NCBI GenBank assembly: GCA_030220185.1
Contig: JASPKZ010007433.1
Span: 248,001-312,000 of the forward strand
Direction: 5' to 3'
Length of the DNA stretch: 64,000 bases
Source of the DNA: Diploptera punctata
Lineage: Eukaryota > Arthropoda > Insecta > Blattodea > Blaberidae
Part shown: positions 49,603 through 57,703 of the stretch, one piece after another
Layout of the letters: each line of letters opens with the position of its first letter
How positions within the stretch are numbered: position 1 is the stretch's first letter
Program-made: the position numbers and the translations under genes
Notes under the pieces: model-generated
Database searches by the model: none
Told to the model about the DNA's origin: nothing
Seen by the model: the letters and a program-made list of their open reading frames with translations, nothing else

Positions 49603-51830
49603 ACCGCTGAGGTCTGGATGTAGCATGCTGCCTTATCACACAGCGGTCCCGGGTTCGATTCCCAGTCGGGACAGGCTCCTGGGTGAGATTTTTTCGGGCT
49701 TTTTCCTCAGATGTAAGACAAATGTCAGGAAGCTTAGGGCCCAACGGTCCCCGAAAATCATCTGGCCATCATCAACATCGTTATCATTATCATCATCATC
49801 CTTCATCGGTGTGGAAAGTAACGCGAAGCTACCACACCTATAATTCCCTAATAAAGCTGTAAAATATAGAATGAAAATACTATGGTTGCAGTGAAGGACC
49901 TGCCTTCGGGCAGAACACTGAAGAATATTTGCATAAAGCAATAAAATCGGAGGATAAATTGAACTTACTTGAGAGTACGGTGTAGCAGGTGCCACACTGT
50001 TCGCTCCACGGTGTGTTTGTGTCCGGCGCCTCGCAGCCAGCGTCCATCTGCCACTCGCTGGACACACACTTGTAGCACTGAGTTCCATCCTCCCTTCTTA
50101 TGGGAACATCTCCATACCCAGGACCTTCAAAACAACCAGTGTAATTTATTTGATAATTTTACCTTAATCTCATAATTTTACAGACTATTTAACTCATGCC
50201 CCAAATGGGAGTCAATGACCAATCACGTTTCAATGATTTCTGTTTTACAACCAACCAGAGTCGTGTTTCACGAAATATTTATCAGTGTTATAATTACCAT
50301 ATTAAAGAAAGCTCCTCCTCTTTAATATTCTGAAATAGTATGATCTAGTTGCAGTGATAAACAAAAGAAGCAGATGAAGCGTATCCTATCGTTTCTCATT
50401 TGTTTTCAAACATCGCCGTTTACATTAGATATATAAATATTTTAAAATAACTACAGTTAAATAATGATTTGTGAGTAAACAGCTTAATTTTATTCGTTAA
50501 ATAGTCCTAACAAATGCCACTCTTGATTTCCAAATTCTCTAGATAAATTCACTCCTCACTTCGTGAGTCGTGAATTTATCGCTAATTTGGAAATCACTCG
50601 TGGCATTACTTATGATAACTAACTTACTAGCACTACAGAACCCGTAGGTTCATGGCCGCGCCCTTATCCTTTCCAATCATTACCCGAATAATCCACTCCC
50701 CCAAATTATCATAAGTAATGCCACGAGTGATTTCCAATTTATCTAGAGAATTTGGAAATCAAAAGTGGCAATTGTTAGGACTATTTAACGAATAAAATTA
50801 AGCTGGTTACTCACAAACCATTATTTAAATATAGTTATTTTAAAATATTTATATATTTAATGTTTGGTGATGTTTGAAAACAAATGAGAAACGATTGGTA
50901 CGCTTCATTTGCTTCTTTTGTTCATCACTGCAACCAGATCATATTATTTATTGCCAAAAGAACGCAATATTGTAAGAATGCACTCCAATGGAGAAAAAAA
51001 AAATTAAACACATCAAACTGTATATTTACTCATATCATGTAAATATGACAAGTATATTTTTCTGGAATGTTATTACCTGGGAAAAAATACATTTAATAAA
51101 GTCCAAGCAGTGGTTTCTTTTCTGGTGGTGTAATCAATTGCTACAAATGTTTTTATATTAACTCCCGAATGCGCTACGTGTTGACATTCATGCACTATAT
51201 ATACAATCTGGTAGCCGTATTTCTTAGAGGGTCAGTCACTGCAAAATAATGCTATGACCTGTTCAGGGTGTTAAAAAGGAGGTGCTTTCTTTATTATGAT
51301 AAACTTTAGTTGGTAAATTCTAGGCGAAACACGACTGTGATTGGTTGTAAATAAAAAATTATTGAAATGTGATTGGTCATTGACTCCCACTTGGGGCATG
51401 AGTTAAATAGTCTATATTATTGTACCTATAACTAATAACTATTCTCCAACTGAATTGTTAATGTTTTTTTTTTTGCTCTGGTTTTCATATAAGTTTACTT
51501 GCCCCTCTTTCATTCAATAGTAAATGTATATAGAAGTGAAAATTCTTTAAAGACATAAAAATGGTGTAAGGTTATACATAACAGATAGGAACAAGCTTCT
51601 TAACTTGCGAACGTGCAGCCGTACTTTAAGAAATTGAATAAAAGTATTAAATTAAAATAAATATATCCACTTCTCATAGTTGAACTCTCCAAACGGTCAT
51701 ATGCGAACTCTAGCAGCATGCAGTGAAGGGATTTACAAATTTACATTACCTTTCGTGCCATAATGTTGTTAGACTTACCGAAACAGTAAAAACAGAGAAC
51801 AGCTGTGAAGCCAGTAATTTTCCAGTCCAT
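41131..51830 (-). CDS. Tandem Ly6/uPAR-domain, mucin-stalked, GPI-type surface protein (five exons)
   Basis: Five exons (51830-51779, 50124-49969, 47277-47083, 45212-45090, 41849-41131) join in phase to 1245 nt, 414 residues. Order: signal peptide (MDWKITGFTAVLCFYCFG), Ly6-like domain 1 (CYKC ... STCNSNLCNN), linker, Ly6-like domain 2 (CYRC ... WCNANLCND), a Thr/Ser-rich stalk with five perfect 11-residue repeats carrying N-A-T sequons, and a hydrophobic tail (FILLLICFMLL) fitting GPI attachment. Both domains show C-x2-C, C, C, C, C, C-x4-C, a reduced three-finger pattern also found in quiver/sleepless-type proteins. The family acts at the cell surface as adhesion or channel-modulating proteins; the role here is unknown. 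Introns are 1654, 2691, 1870 and 3240 bp and full of repeats. The first coding exon begins after an acceptor, so a 5' noncoding exon is expected. Confidence 0.8.
41461..41625 (-). repeat. 33-bp coding minisatellite, 5 units
   Basis: Five identical 33-bp units encode ATTTDTPDVSN. Degenerate relatives flank it on both sides (41300-41460 and 41626-41660). Length variation among individuals is likely for such arrays. Confidence 0.9.
42039..42221 (+). repeat. Dispersed repeat F, copy 2
   Basis: Matches 30637-30838 with a short internal deletion. Located in intron 4 of the Ly6-type gene. Confidence 0.7.
42222..42830. other. Intron 4 of the Ly6-type gene, nothing recognised
   Basis: Very AT-rich with T runs. 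No gene evidence. Confidence 0.4.
42835..43015 (-). mobile_element. LINE family 1 antisense fragment
   Basis: AATCTACTTCCCTCAAATCA and TTTCGTGCCACATG, as at 38150. Confidence 0.6.
43122..43452 (-). mobile_element. SINE family B, near full length
   Basis: CCATAGTAATTCTGCCCG at left and CGAGACCACAGCGGTGG at right, with a (GAT)n stretch inside. Confidence 0.85.
43640..43810 (-). pseudogene. hAT/CGBP1-like N-terminal remnant
   Basis: The frame starting at 43810 reads MPKERTTVKDKLTNFVKEFG, then AKIFSSDGSALCKKTKL. This resembles the N terminus of CGG-repeat-binding-protein-1-like proteins derived from hAT transposases (MPK..TTV.DKL..FV..FG..IFS.DG). The Cys pattern of the zinc finger is incomplete and the rest is missing, so I read it as a transposon relic in intron 4. 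Confidence 0.5.
44506..45060 (+). mobile_element. LINE family 2 fragment with 13-bp target duplication
   Basis: AATGAGAACATGA flanks it at 44493-44505 and 45061-45073. It encodes KPIEQVTHFNYLGNNIS, LYGSECWTL and a C-terminal tail ending at 45015, then GGAAGAAG. It is very similar to the copy split by element B. It is inserted 16 nt inside intron 4 from the donor of Ly6-type exon 4. Confidence 0.9.
45090..45212 (-). CDS. Ly6-type gene exon 4: start of domain 2
   Basis: The acceptor GTGTTTCAG precedes 45212 and the donor ACA|GTAAGTGAC follows 45090. It reads VNKSCYRCSSLNSDVCVTV and SSDCTNRLCVTVYD, with five of the eight domain 2 cysteines. Confidence 0.85.
45361..45880 (-). mobile_element. LINE antisense fragment (family 2-like)
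   Basis: On the minus strand the frames read LVKFQKLIGAIKSILFRKV, LPTLLYGSESWTL and NDRLTSAAIELQ, with stops between, and a GATGATGACGTAAT tail at the left. Confidence 0.75.
45955..46335 (-). mobile_element. LINE family 1 antisense fragment
   Basis: The minus-strand frame 46308-46093 reads AEFKYLGTIITNRNEIHKEI and NSGNACYYALQRLLMSQ, matching the family 1 copy at 18658-19863. Confidence 0.85.
46368..46712 (-). mobile_element. SINE family C, near full length
   Basis: From AGATTTAGGCGCTCTCC to CGGGTTTGAACCCGCGACC, reverse orientation. Confidence 0.8.
46713..47082. other. Intron 3 of the Ly6-type gene, nothing certain
   Basis: A roughly 20-bp palindromic pair (CTTAACTCCCTCGCA near 46930 and GCAAGGGAGTTAAG near 46989) can form a hairpin. 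The origin is unknown. Confidence 0.4.
47083..47277 (-). CDS. Ly6-type gene exon 3: end of domain 1 and linker
   Basis: The acceptor TTGTTGCAG precedes 47277 and the donor ACA|GTAAGCAC follows 47083. It reads SPGAQIVVRECMTEQQF, NYNVSTCNSNLCNN and a Gln/Asp-rich linker. Phases fit exons 2 and 4. Confidence 0.85.
47470..47815 (-). mobile_element. SINE family B, near full length
   Basis: CCATCCATCCATAGTAATTC at left, CGAGACCACAGCGGTG at right. Confidence 0.85.
47863..47934 (+). pseudogene. tRNA-like sequence (repeat-derived)
   Basis: Cloverleaf features are visible: acceptor GCTCAG with CTGAGC, box A-like GTGGTAGAGC, TTGGC/GCTAA anticodon stem with loop ATAGAAA, and box B GGGTTCAAACCCC. The loop would give AGA (Ser), but the long variable arm of tRNA-Ser is missing. 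With its inverted copy nearby, I take it as a repeat, not a working gene. Confidence 0.5.
48129..48269. repeat. (CA)n microsatellite with (GCAC)n core
   Basis: Source of poly-His/Thr and poly-Cys/Val artefact frames. Confidence 0.98.
48345..48488 (-). mobile_element. SINE family B, 5'-half only
   Basis: TTACAGGTGAGGAAAAA and GACCACATTGGTAGAC in reverse orientation. Confidence 0.65.
48495..49010 (+). mobile_element. Two LINE 3' fragments around an (AT)n tract
   Basis: At 48495-48768 the frames read RIIKYRNDWKEHIDGTPEGR and NVGRPHRSW, then CCTGGATGATGATA. (AT)n follows at 48769-48815. At 48823-49010 they read YQQEWKNHLRRMARNRLPKL and RDQGRPKHRWKDQ, ending in (GAT)n. Both are C-terminal tails of non-LTR elements. 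Confidence 0.7.
49165..49235 (+). tRNA. tRNA-like cloverleaf 1, likely repeat-derived
   Basis: 71 nt fold fully: acceptor TGCCTGG with CCAGGCA, D stem GTGT/ACAT, anticodon stem CTGAG/CTCAG with loop GTATAGA, and T arm GCGGG TTCGAAT CCCGT. The loop would give ATA, an unusual Tyr-type anticodon. As the unit is duplicated with a different anticodon, function is doubtful. Confidence 0.45.
49474..49544 (+). tRNA. tRNA-like cloverleaf 2, likely repeat-derived
   Basis: As cloverleaf 1, but the loop is GTACAGA (ACA, Cys-type) and the first acceptor pair is C-A mismatched. D stem GTGT/ACAC is perfect. Confidence 0.45.
49566..49600. repeat. (AT)n microsatellite
   Basis: About 17 AT units between the tRNA-like unit and a SINE. 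Confidence 0.95.
49601..49917 (+). mobile_element. SINE family B
   Basis: TACCGCTGAGGTCTGGATG at left and TGCCTTCGGGCAGAA at right. Confidence 0.8.
49969..50124 (-). CDS. Ly6-type gene exon 2: start of domain 1
   Basis: The acceptor TTGTTTTGAAG precedes 50124 and the donor TCAA|GTAAGTTC follows 49969. It reads GYGDVPIRREDGTQCYKCV, WQMDAGCEAPDTN and SEQCGTCYTVLS, with five of the eight domain 1 cysteines. Phases fit exons 1 and 3. Confidence 0.85.
50183..51412. mobile_element. Head-to-head pair of element E copies forming a large foldback
   Basis: A shortened plus-oriented copy (50183-50605) and a longer minus-oriented copy (50706-51412) of the element at 30870 face each other across about 100 bp, all within intron 1 of the Ly6-type gene. 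The inner end of the plus copy itself holds a long hairpin around CTCCTCACTTCGTGAG (50550-50567). Confidence 0.75.
51413..51778. other. Intron 1 of the Ly6-type gene, nothing recognised
   Basis: AT-rich, no gene evidence. Confidence 0.4.
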
Positions 51831-51846
51831 CTGCAGACGCGCGTTT
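51779..51846 (-). CDS. Ly6-type gene exon 1 (coding part 51830-51779): signal peptide
   Basis: ATG at 51830. Seventeen codons (MDWKITGFTAVLCFYCF) plus one base end at the donor TTCG|GTAAGTC. An acceptor GTTTTTACAG lies before 51846, leaving 16 nt of 5' UTR in this exon. Confidence 0.75.
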
Positions 51847-51894
51847 CTGTAAAAACACGTTATAATACTAATTAAAAAAACACTGGTTACTTGG

Positions 51895-52032
51895 TGCGAA
51901 TCTGGCCGTCTTTACTCCCAGAATATTATTCGGTACTCATTTAAGTTAGAGGCTGAGTCGACCCCAGGTCCATGGTGATGCCAGTTAATCCTGACATAAT
52001 CGGGATTTAAGTCGGTACCTTCTGATTTGTAG
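51895..52032 (-). mobile_element. SINE family D, partial
   Basis: GAGGCTGAGTCGACCCCAGG and a degraded box B region, as at 31858. Confidence 0.6.
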
Positions 52033-53647
52033 CTTATTCACTTAATATAGAGGAACTTCGGGTAATTTGGACCCCTCTTTTGAATGTGTTGTTTTTTCTT
52101 CTTTTAATGAGGGATTTGAATTTTGTTTAATTACAGTGATTATCATTAGTGTTGTAACTATGAAATAGCATTGTTATTTTATTCAAATATGGAAACATTT
52201 TCAACATTTATAAACTTTTTTACATTACAAGAAAGGTCCACTTTAACCTCCATATTCGGATAAAGTGGATCCCAGTGTCCGCCTTAGCTTTTAGTATATT
52301 TTTAAGTTTATTTACCCTATGAATTTAAACAGACAGACACAGATTAAACTGAAAATATTTGTGACTGATCATAATTAAAAAGCGTTGATATTTATTTAAT
52401 ATTTTGAAATATTATTGTTGATTATAACATTAACACGTCATTCAACTGTAGAAAGCGACGGTCTTTGGGTTTAGTAAAATTACAAGTATATATTAAATAA
52501 AATTAATTACCGGTAAGTGAATGATTTTTACAAAGAGCATCCTCATTGATAAAATATACAAATTCGTGTAAAGTGGACCCAGATCCTTGTGAAGGGTCCA
52601 CATTAACAGAATTCCTTTGTTATGTTTAATTATATTATGCAGCCACCATGTCATAGAATATCAAACCAAACCGGTCAGTATATTAAAACAGCATCTACAT
52701 AATATAATATATTTAGGAGTTTTTTTCAATATTTGTAATATTTAATAGCAGAAATTAAGAATTTATTCTTAGCTTGAAAAACTTTTAAAATGGTCATTTT
52801 CATAAATATCACAAATAAACTCTTCTTCGCACAAAGAATAAATGAAACAGGCCTCGAACCCGTCAAAGTTGATGAGGGGAAGAAGTTAAAATATTTTCTG
52901 TTCGTGGTCAGCATCAATTAAACAAGATATTATAGGCCACGCAATGGATTTAGAACAATGTCCTTGACGGTCAATCCAGTGGACGAGCCTACCAAGATTG
53001 CTGAGTATTGTAAATTCTCTGCTAACAAAACAATCTCACTTGTACTACGTATGAGTACAGCCAGTTGTAAATGTTAGTGAGGAGTGACGTATTGCTGTTA
53101 CATTATAAACAATAGTTCTTAATTTTAATATCTTGTACTTTTACATTCTGTAGTTTTAAAATTGTAATGTGACGAGGATGTAAATTATTTAATAATTTTG
53201 AAGTATATTGTTTTATGTAACTCAATGTCTCTCACAGTTTCGAAGTTAAAAGGAAAAATCTGTTCACAGTTAAATTTGGGAGATAATTTTTAATATTCAC
53301 GTCACTAATTGGATATAAGAACATTAATAAAGGAGAAAGAAAAATAAAAGTCTTAGTTGTAGACAATGTTTCATATAAATAAATAAAGCGCCAACATCAA
53401 ATTCCTTGAAAAATAAATGCAAGCCGGGTTAATTAAACTAAATATACTCACCGAGAAAAATCACTAAAACGCATTTATATGATACATTAATAAACCAACA
53501 CACATAACGTACACAATATTAGCAGAAAGTAATCGTGCAGTCGTGAGACATTCACCTTACATCCCGATTTAAATCCCATGTAATTATTTTGGGGAGATGT
53601 AAGATAGTGAGTTGGTAGTAAAAATGCCATTTTTAAATTTAAATATT

Positions 53648-53935
53648 TGACCAGCCTAACTGGCAAGTGGTCAGAGCTTCTGACTATGGTTTATGGGGTC
53701 CCGGGTTCGATTCCCAGTCAGACCACAGGATTTTGTTCTTAAAGGAAATTATTTCAATGGTTGCATATGGTCTGGATTTAGGTTAAATTTAGATTTAAGG
53801 GCTCTCCTGGTGCTACATTCTCATTTGTCACGTATCATATCTTCGGGCTAACGTAACTCCGCCTTCCAGGCACCCTAAATTAAGAAGTGCATCACAATTC
53901 CGCCTTGCCAGAAATGCCATAAAGACAACTCGGTG
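53648..53935 (+). mobile_element. SINE family A
   Basis: GCAAGTGGTCAGAGCTTCTG and GGGTTCGATTCCCAG at the head, GCTAACGTAACTCCGCC in the body. Confidence 0.75.
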
Positions 53936-53954
53936 GCATTGGTATTATTATATA

Positions 53955-54015
53955 TACCCAGAGTTCCGGGTTTGAATCCCGTCCAGGCATTTATTTTTCT
54001 TACCATGTCATATAT
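53955..54015 (+). repeat. Remnant of the tRNA-like unit
   Basis: GGGTTTGAATCCCGTCCAGG and TTATTTTTCTTACCATG match the 3' part of the units at 49042-49565. Confidence 0.65.
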
Positions 54016-54591
54016 ATATATATATTGAAAAAATGGTCGGTAAACTTTGAACATATTAGTAAAATGAATAGGAAACCATATTCAATAAAGACAGGGAACG
54101 CGCTTACTGGGAGACAGATGGAATCATGGGGGAAATAATCGAGAAGAATAAAAGTAATGATGAGAGTTGTCATGAAATTTACCAATTGGAATATGGAGAC
54201 GACAGGTCAGATGTAGAATTCGAAGACTGTTAAAAATTTATATAAAATGTGAAACTTGGTACTTATTTAAAACTTTAACTGACCGCCATCGTTTATAAAA
54301 TATACCGTGTACATAAATAATAGTGAATGTAACTTGTCCGCGGATAAACAAGAACGTATATTATTTAATAATTAATCTGTGATTTAAAAAATGTTTACCA
54401 GTGACTGTATTTTCACTAGGGGCGTGTTAGCAATGACATGTGGTCTTATTTCCACTGGCCAGGCAGTTAAATGGTGAGTGCAAGACTCGCATATATGCTC
54501 CCGTTACTAATTCCATTCGTCAGGATCCCTTGCTATGGATATAACAGGGTCCACTCAAACAGAAGGGTCCACATCACCCGAACTTCCCTAT

Positions 54592-55093
54592 AAATATTGT
54601 TAATTCAGAAATAATTAAAATACATGCGTTTAGTCAAAATATAAAAGGACTAAGTACATATAATATACTCCTACCGCAAAAGATCAACACTACAGAGTAC
54701 CCTCGTCCGTTTTTAAGCATTTAGTAATTATAAAGGATTATAACTGATCGCAGGCATCCAATATAAATGTTATAACGCAACCAATAACCTGTGCTACACT
54801 AAAAAAGAAATAACATATTAAGGTCAAGGCGACTTGTTTTTGTTAGTAAAGTTTAAGGCTTGTGTATAAATAGTTATCTGTTACATTAACTGTTATAACA
54901 GATATAATACATAATTTGTTGATAAAATATGTTTCTTGGAATTACTATAGACAGACATTTGGACTAGAATCATGATTATACCGATACGTCTGTAAAGTAG
55001 CAATAACTATAACACAGTCAAGGAATTTACCGATTTTTGCGTAATAAATGTAAACCAGCTGCAAGAGTTGATCGAATGATAAACTTAACTTAC
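54592..55093. other. Predicted first intron of the Ly6-type gene, nothing recognised
   Basis: AT-rich, no gene evidence. Confidence 0.4.
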
Positions 55094-55150
55094 CTGATTT
55101 ACAACATCACATCGCACCAGTCAAGCGCATCGCAACAATAAACATGGCCG
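55094..55150 (-). other. Possible 5' noncoding exon of the Ly6-type gene
   Basis: A strong donor AATCAG|GTAAGTTAAG ends at 55094 on the minus strand, 3.2 kb upstream of the acceptor of coding exon 1. The right limit and the transcription start are not visible; 55150 is arbitrary. Confidence 0.35.
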
Positions 55151-55214
55151 TTTGTTCAACTGTTCGCAACAGTATTAGTAGGCCATGATATTATTGGCCT
55201 CTTATTTTACCGAG

Positions 55215-55337
55215 GGAGTTGACTCAACCGTTAGTCGTTTTGGGATTCTTATTCGGAAGGACCCGGGTTTATAACCCCAGTGTCAACCAACTTGAGTGAG
55301 GTTTCCCTTCAATTGTCAAGACAATTGTGGTCACAGG
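55215..55337 (+). repeat. tRNA-like SINE fragment interrupted by element C
   Basis: CCGTTAGTCGTTTTGGG and ACCCGGGTTTATAACCCC resemble pol III boxes A and B. Element C begins at its 3' side. Confidence 0.45.
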
Positions 55338-56065
55338 TGTAATATATATTGAAGTATATCATAATATATATTGAAGTATATCATAATATATATATATTTT
55401 ATAATATGAACATTCATTATAATGTATGACTGTCCTAAATTAATACAATTATTGACCTAATTGATCTTTTTGTTAAAATATGCTGAAGAATGATTTTAAA
55501 GAATTCTGTCATGAATATTTAAATAGGTATTACCTTTGTAGTTATTTGGAAAAGTCATGCAGTATAAGGGATTGTTACACAATAGGTAGTCTTACCTAAT
55601 GATGACTTAGCTTTTAAAAGGTCATAGGTTAAGCGCATTCAATATGCTTTTCAGAAAGGGAGAATCTGGTTACATGTACAATACAACCAAATTGATTCTC
55701 ACGTATACATTGTAACTACGTCATTACTCAACTGGTATATATGTATGAAACTTATGATTGTAAGTTAGACAGTTTTTTTTCATCGGTGTTACCGATACCC
55801 TGTCTCACGTTTTTTTGTATTAAAGTCTGTTTGTTTCTCACTACTGCTCCGCTGTGTCTTCTTATAGTTAGGTTTAATCCTATCTACTAACCACATTTCC
55901 GAAGAATTCCTGGGGTTGATTCCTAATCTATAAATTTACAGATATCTACTAGAACTTCAAGACGATCTTCACCTCCTGACACAACTCTTACTTATTTTGA
56001 TTATTATTTATACTTTAAAAATAATCCTTATAATTATAGAAGGAATCGACCACCCAGATATTACA
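55338..56065 (+). repeat. 5' LTR of element C
   Basis: 728 bp with TGTAATAT and ATATTACA ends. The first 80 bases are AT-rich with repeated TTGAAGTATATCATAATATA units. Confidence 0.95.
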
Positions 56066-56083
56066 TGGTGGCAGCGCATCGGG
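56066..56083 (+). promoter_or_regulatory. Primer-binding-site region of element C
   Basis: TGGTGGCAGCGCATCGGG directly follows the LTR; tRNA identity not assigned. Confidence 0.6.
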
Positions 56084-56429
56084 ATTGGAAAACCAGCGAG
56101 CAGTGAGACATCCGAAGGTGCGAACGAGCTGGAGAGACTCTTCAATTAGTCCCAGATAATTCAGAGCCTATCTCGAGGGATCAACGCTCCAGAGTAATCC
56201 ACAGGCGCCGTGGTACCCGTAAACGCACCAGAGGAAAGCAGACAGTGGTCCTGAGGCCAACACCAGCAGCCACCGACGCGCTCGAGGGACGTCCTTGGTG
56301 TTCAGCCGTTGGCAGCCTGCACCGCGAGAGGAGTCGCACCCTGAGGGGAGCTGAAAGGCCATCACTACGACTCTGAACTGTGCATCTCAGACCACCCTAC
56401 ATCTTTCTTTAGGTGAGTCCAATTCCATT
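56084..56429 (+). promoter_or_regulatory. Leader of element C with splice donor
   Basis: Untranslated leader between the primer site and gag. A consensus donor AG|GTGAGT (boundary 56412/56413) lies just before the gag ATG in all three copies. The minus-strand frame here is a shadow. Confidence 0.6.
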
Positions 56430-57310
56430 ATGGCTAGCGAGGGCGATATTGATATTAGCGAGGAAAGCTATATCCCTGTAGTTCAAGCAGTTAAGTTGAT
56501 ACCCCGAACATTCGATGGAAACCCCAAACATTTAAGAGAATTTATAGAAGGAGTAGAAGCTGCGGTTCAGGTAGTCCATCCAACCAAACAACCCTTATTG
56601 TTAAGATTTATAGAATCCAAAATTTCAGGAGACGCCAAAGATAGACTTTTAGCTAGGACAGAGAGAGAAACTTGGATTCAAGTTAAAGCAATATTGGAGG
56701 AGAACTTTTCTGTAAGGAGAACGCTAGAATATTATGCAGGAATACTCTTTAATTCAAAACAAAGTACAAATGAAACAGTTGCACAGTGGGGTTCAAGATT
56801 AGATGGAATAGCCATGGATTTAAGAAGAGAAGTCAGAAATAGATTGGAGAGGTTAGAAAGACGCGATAATTCGAGATATGTAGAAGGAGGCCTACAGCTG
56901 ATAGGAGAATTTTTAAAAGGTACTTTCGTAGCAGGGTTAAAGGACGATAAGATTAAGTATATAGTAAAGGCTAAGGGTGAAGAAGAATCATTAGCGCAAC
57001 TAATCGAAACCGCATTACAGGAAGAAAGCGAGGTAAAGTCCACGAGATTTAGGGGTAATCAAAATGGACAAGGACATCCAATCACAGGGCAGTAAAAAGG
57101 GAATTTAGAAGACCGTACGGATCAGAGATAAAGAGAGAGGTTAACCTGGCCACAAAAGAAATAAGGTGTTATAATTGTAATGAGATAGGGCACATTAGTA
57201 GAGAATGTGGTAAGAGACCGCAACCCCGTAGGCATGGAGGACGGGACAGAGCAGCTCTGGGAGGCCGCCAGGGAAACGAGAATTCGGGTTACCTGAGCAG
57301 TCGCAGGTAA
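56430..57310 (+). pseudogene. gag: gag of element C (one frame break)
   Basis: Same capsid-like protein as in A. A missing G at 57086-57089 ends the frame at codon 221, before the zinc knuckle CYNCNEIGHISREC. The original stop is at 57308-57310, inside the frameshift hairpin. Confidence 0.9.
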
Positions 57311-57313
57311 TCC
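57271..57313 (+). promoter_or_regulatory. -1 frameshift signal between gag and pol, element C
   Basis: Heptamer GGGAAAC at 57271-57277 in gag phase G_GGA_AAC, spacer 57278-57285, stem 57286-57295 paired with 57304-57313 (ten pairs, one G-U), loop of 8 nt. The pol frame is open from 57232 and lies in the -1 frame. Confidence 0.8.
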
Positions 57314-57568
57314 TCCCGTCTGACTGCGCGCCAGGACTCATGGAGTGCCTGAGGGATCATACTAGGGTAAATATGGAAGGGGAATTACCTGAACTAGTTG
57401 ATCAGAAGTTTAAGGATAGGATAGATAAAGCCGCTAAAATAGTTAGTGACGCAAACGAATCCCCAGATGACAGTGTTTGTTGGGCAGTGTCGCAAGGCGA
57501 ACTGCATAAGTTGACTAGAACGCCGATAAATGGGTTCTGTGACTGTGGGCCTAGCGTGGTTGGGGAAC

Positions 57569-57703
57569 GCCAAGAGACTGTAGGCTCGAAACAGTGGAAT
57601 AATAGAGAGAAACGCCAAGAGACTGTAGGCTCGAAACAGTGGAATAATAGAGAGAAACGCCAAGAGATTGTAGGCTCGAAACAGTGGAATAATAGAGGGA
57701 AAC
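57569..57703 (+). repeat. 45-bp coding tandem repeat in pol of element C, 3 units
   Basis: Three copies of the 15-residue unit. Confidence 0.9.

Larger units (their letters stand above)
52048..54591. mobile_element. TIR-bounded DNA transposon remnant, ~2.54 kb
   Basis: The left end TAGAGGAACTTCGGGTAATT and the inverted right end TAGGGAAGTTCGGGTGATG are about 30-bp imperfect inverted repeats, both running on into TGGACCC and flanked by TA. TGGACCC/GGGTCCA motifs recur near both ends (52225-52275, 52570-52605, 54535-54575), like subterminal transposase sites. Only short, broken frames remain inside (an acidic C-terminal-like stretch near 54100-54235), so the superfamily is unproven; pogo-like is a guess. 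A family A SINE has inserted in it. It fills most of the predicted first intron of the Ly6-type gene. Confidence 0.6.
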
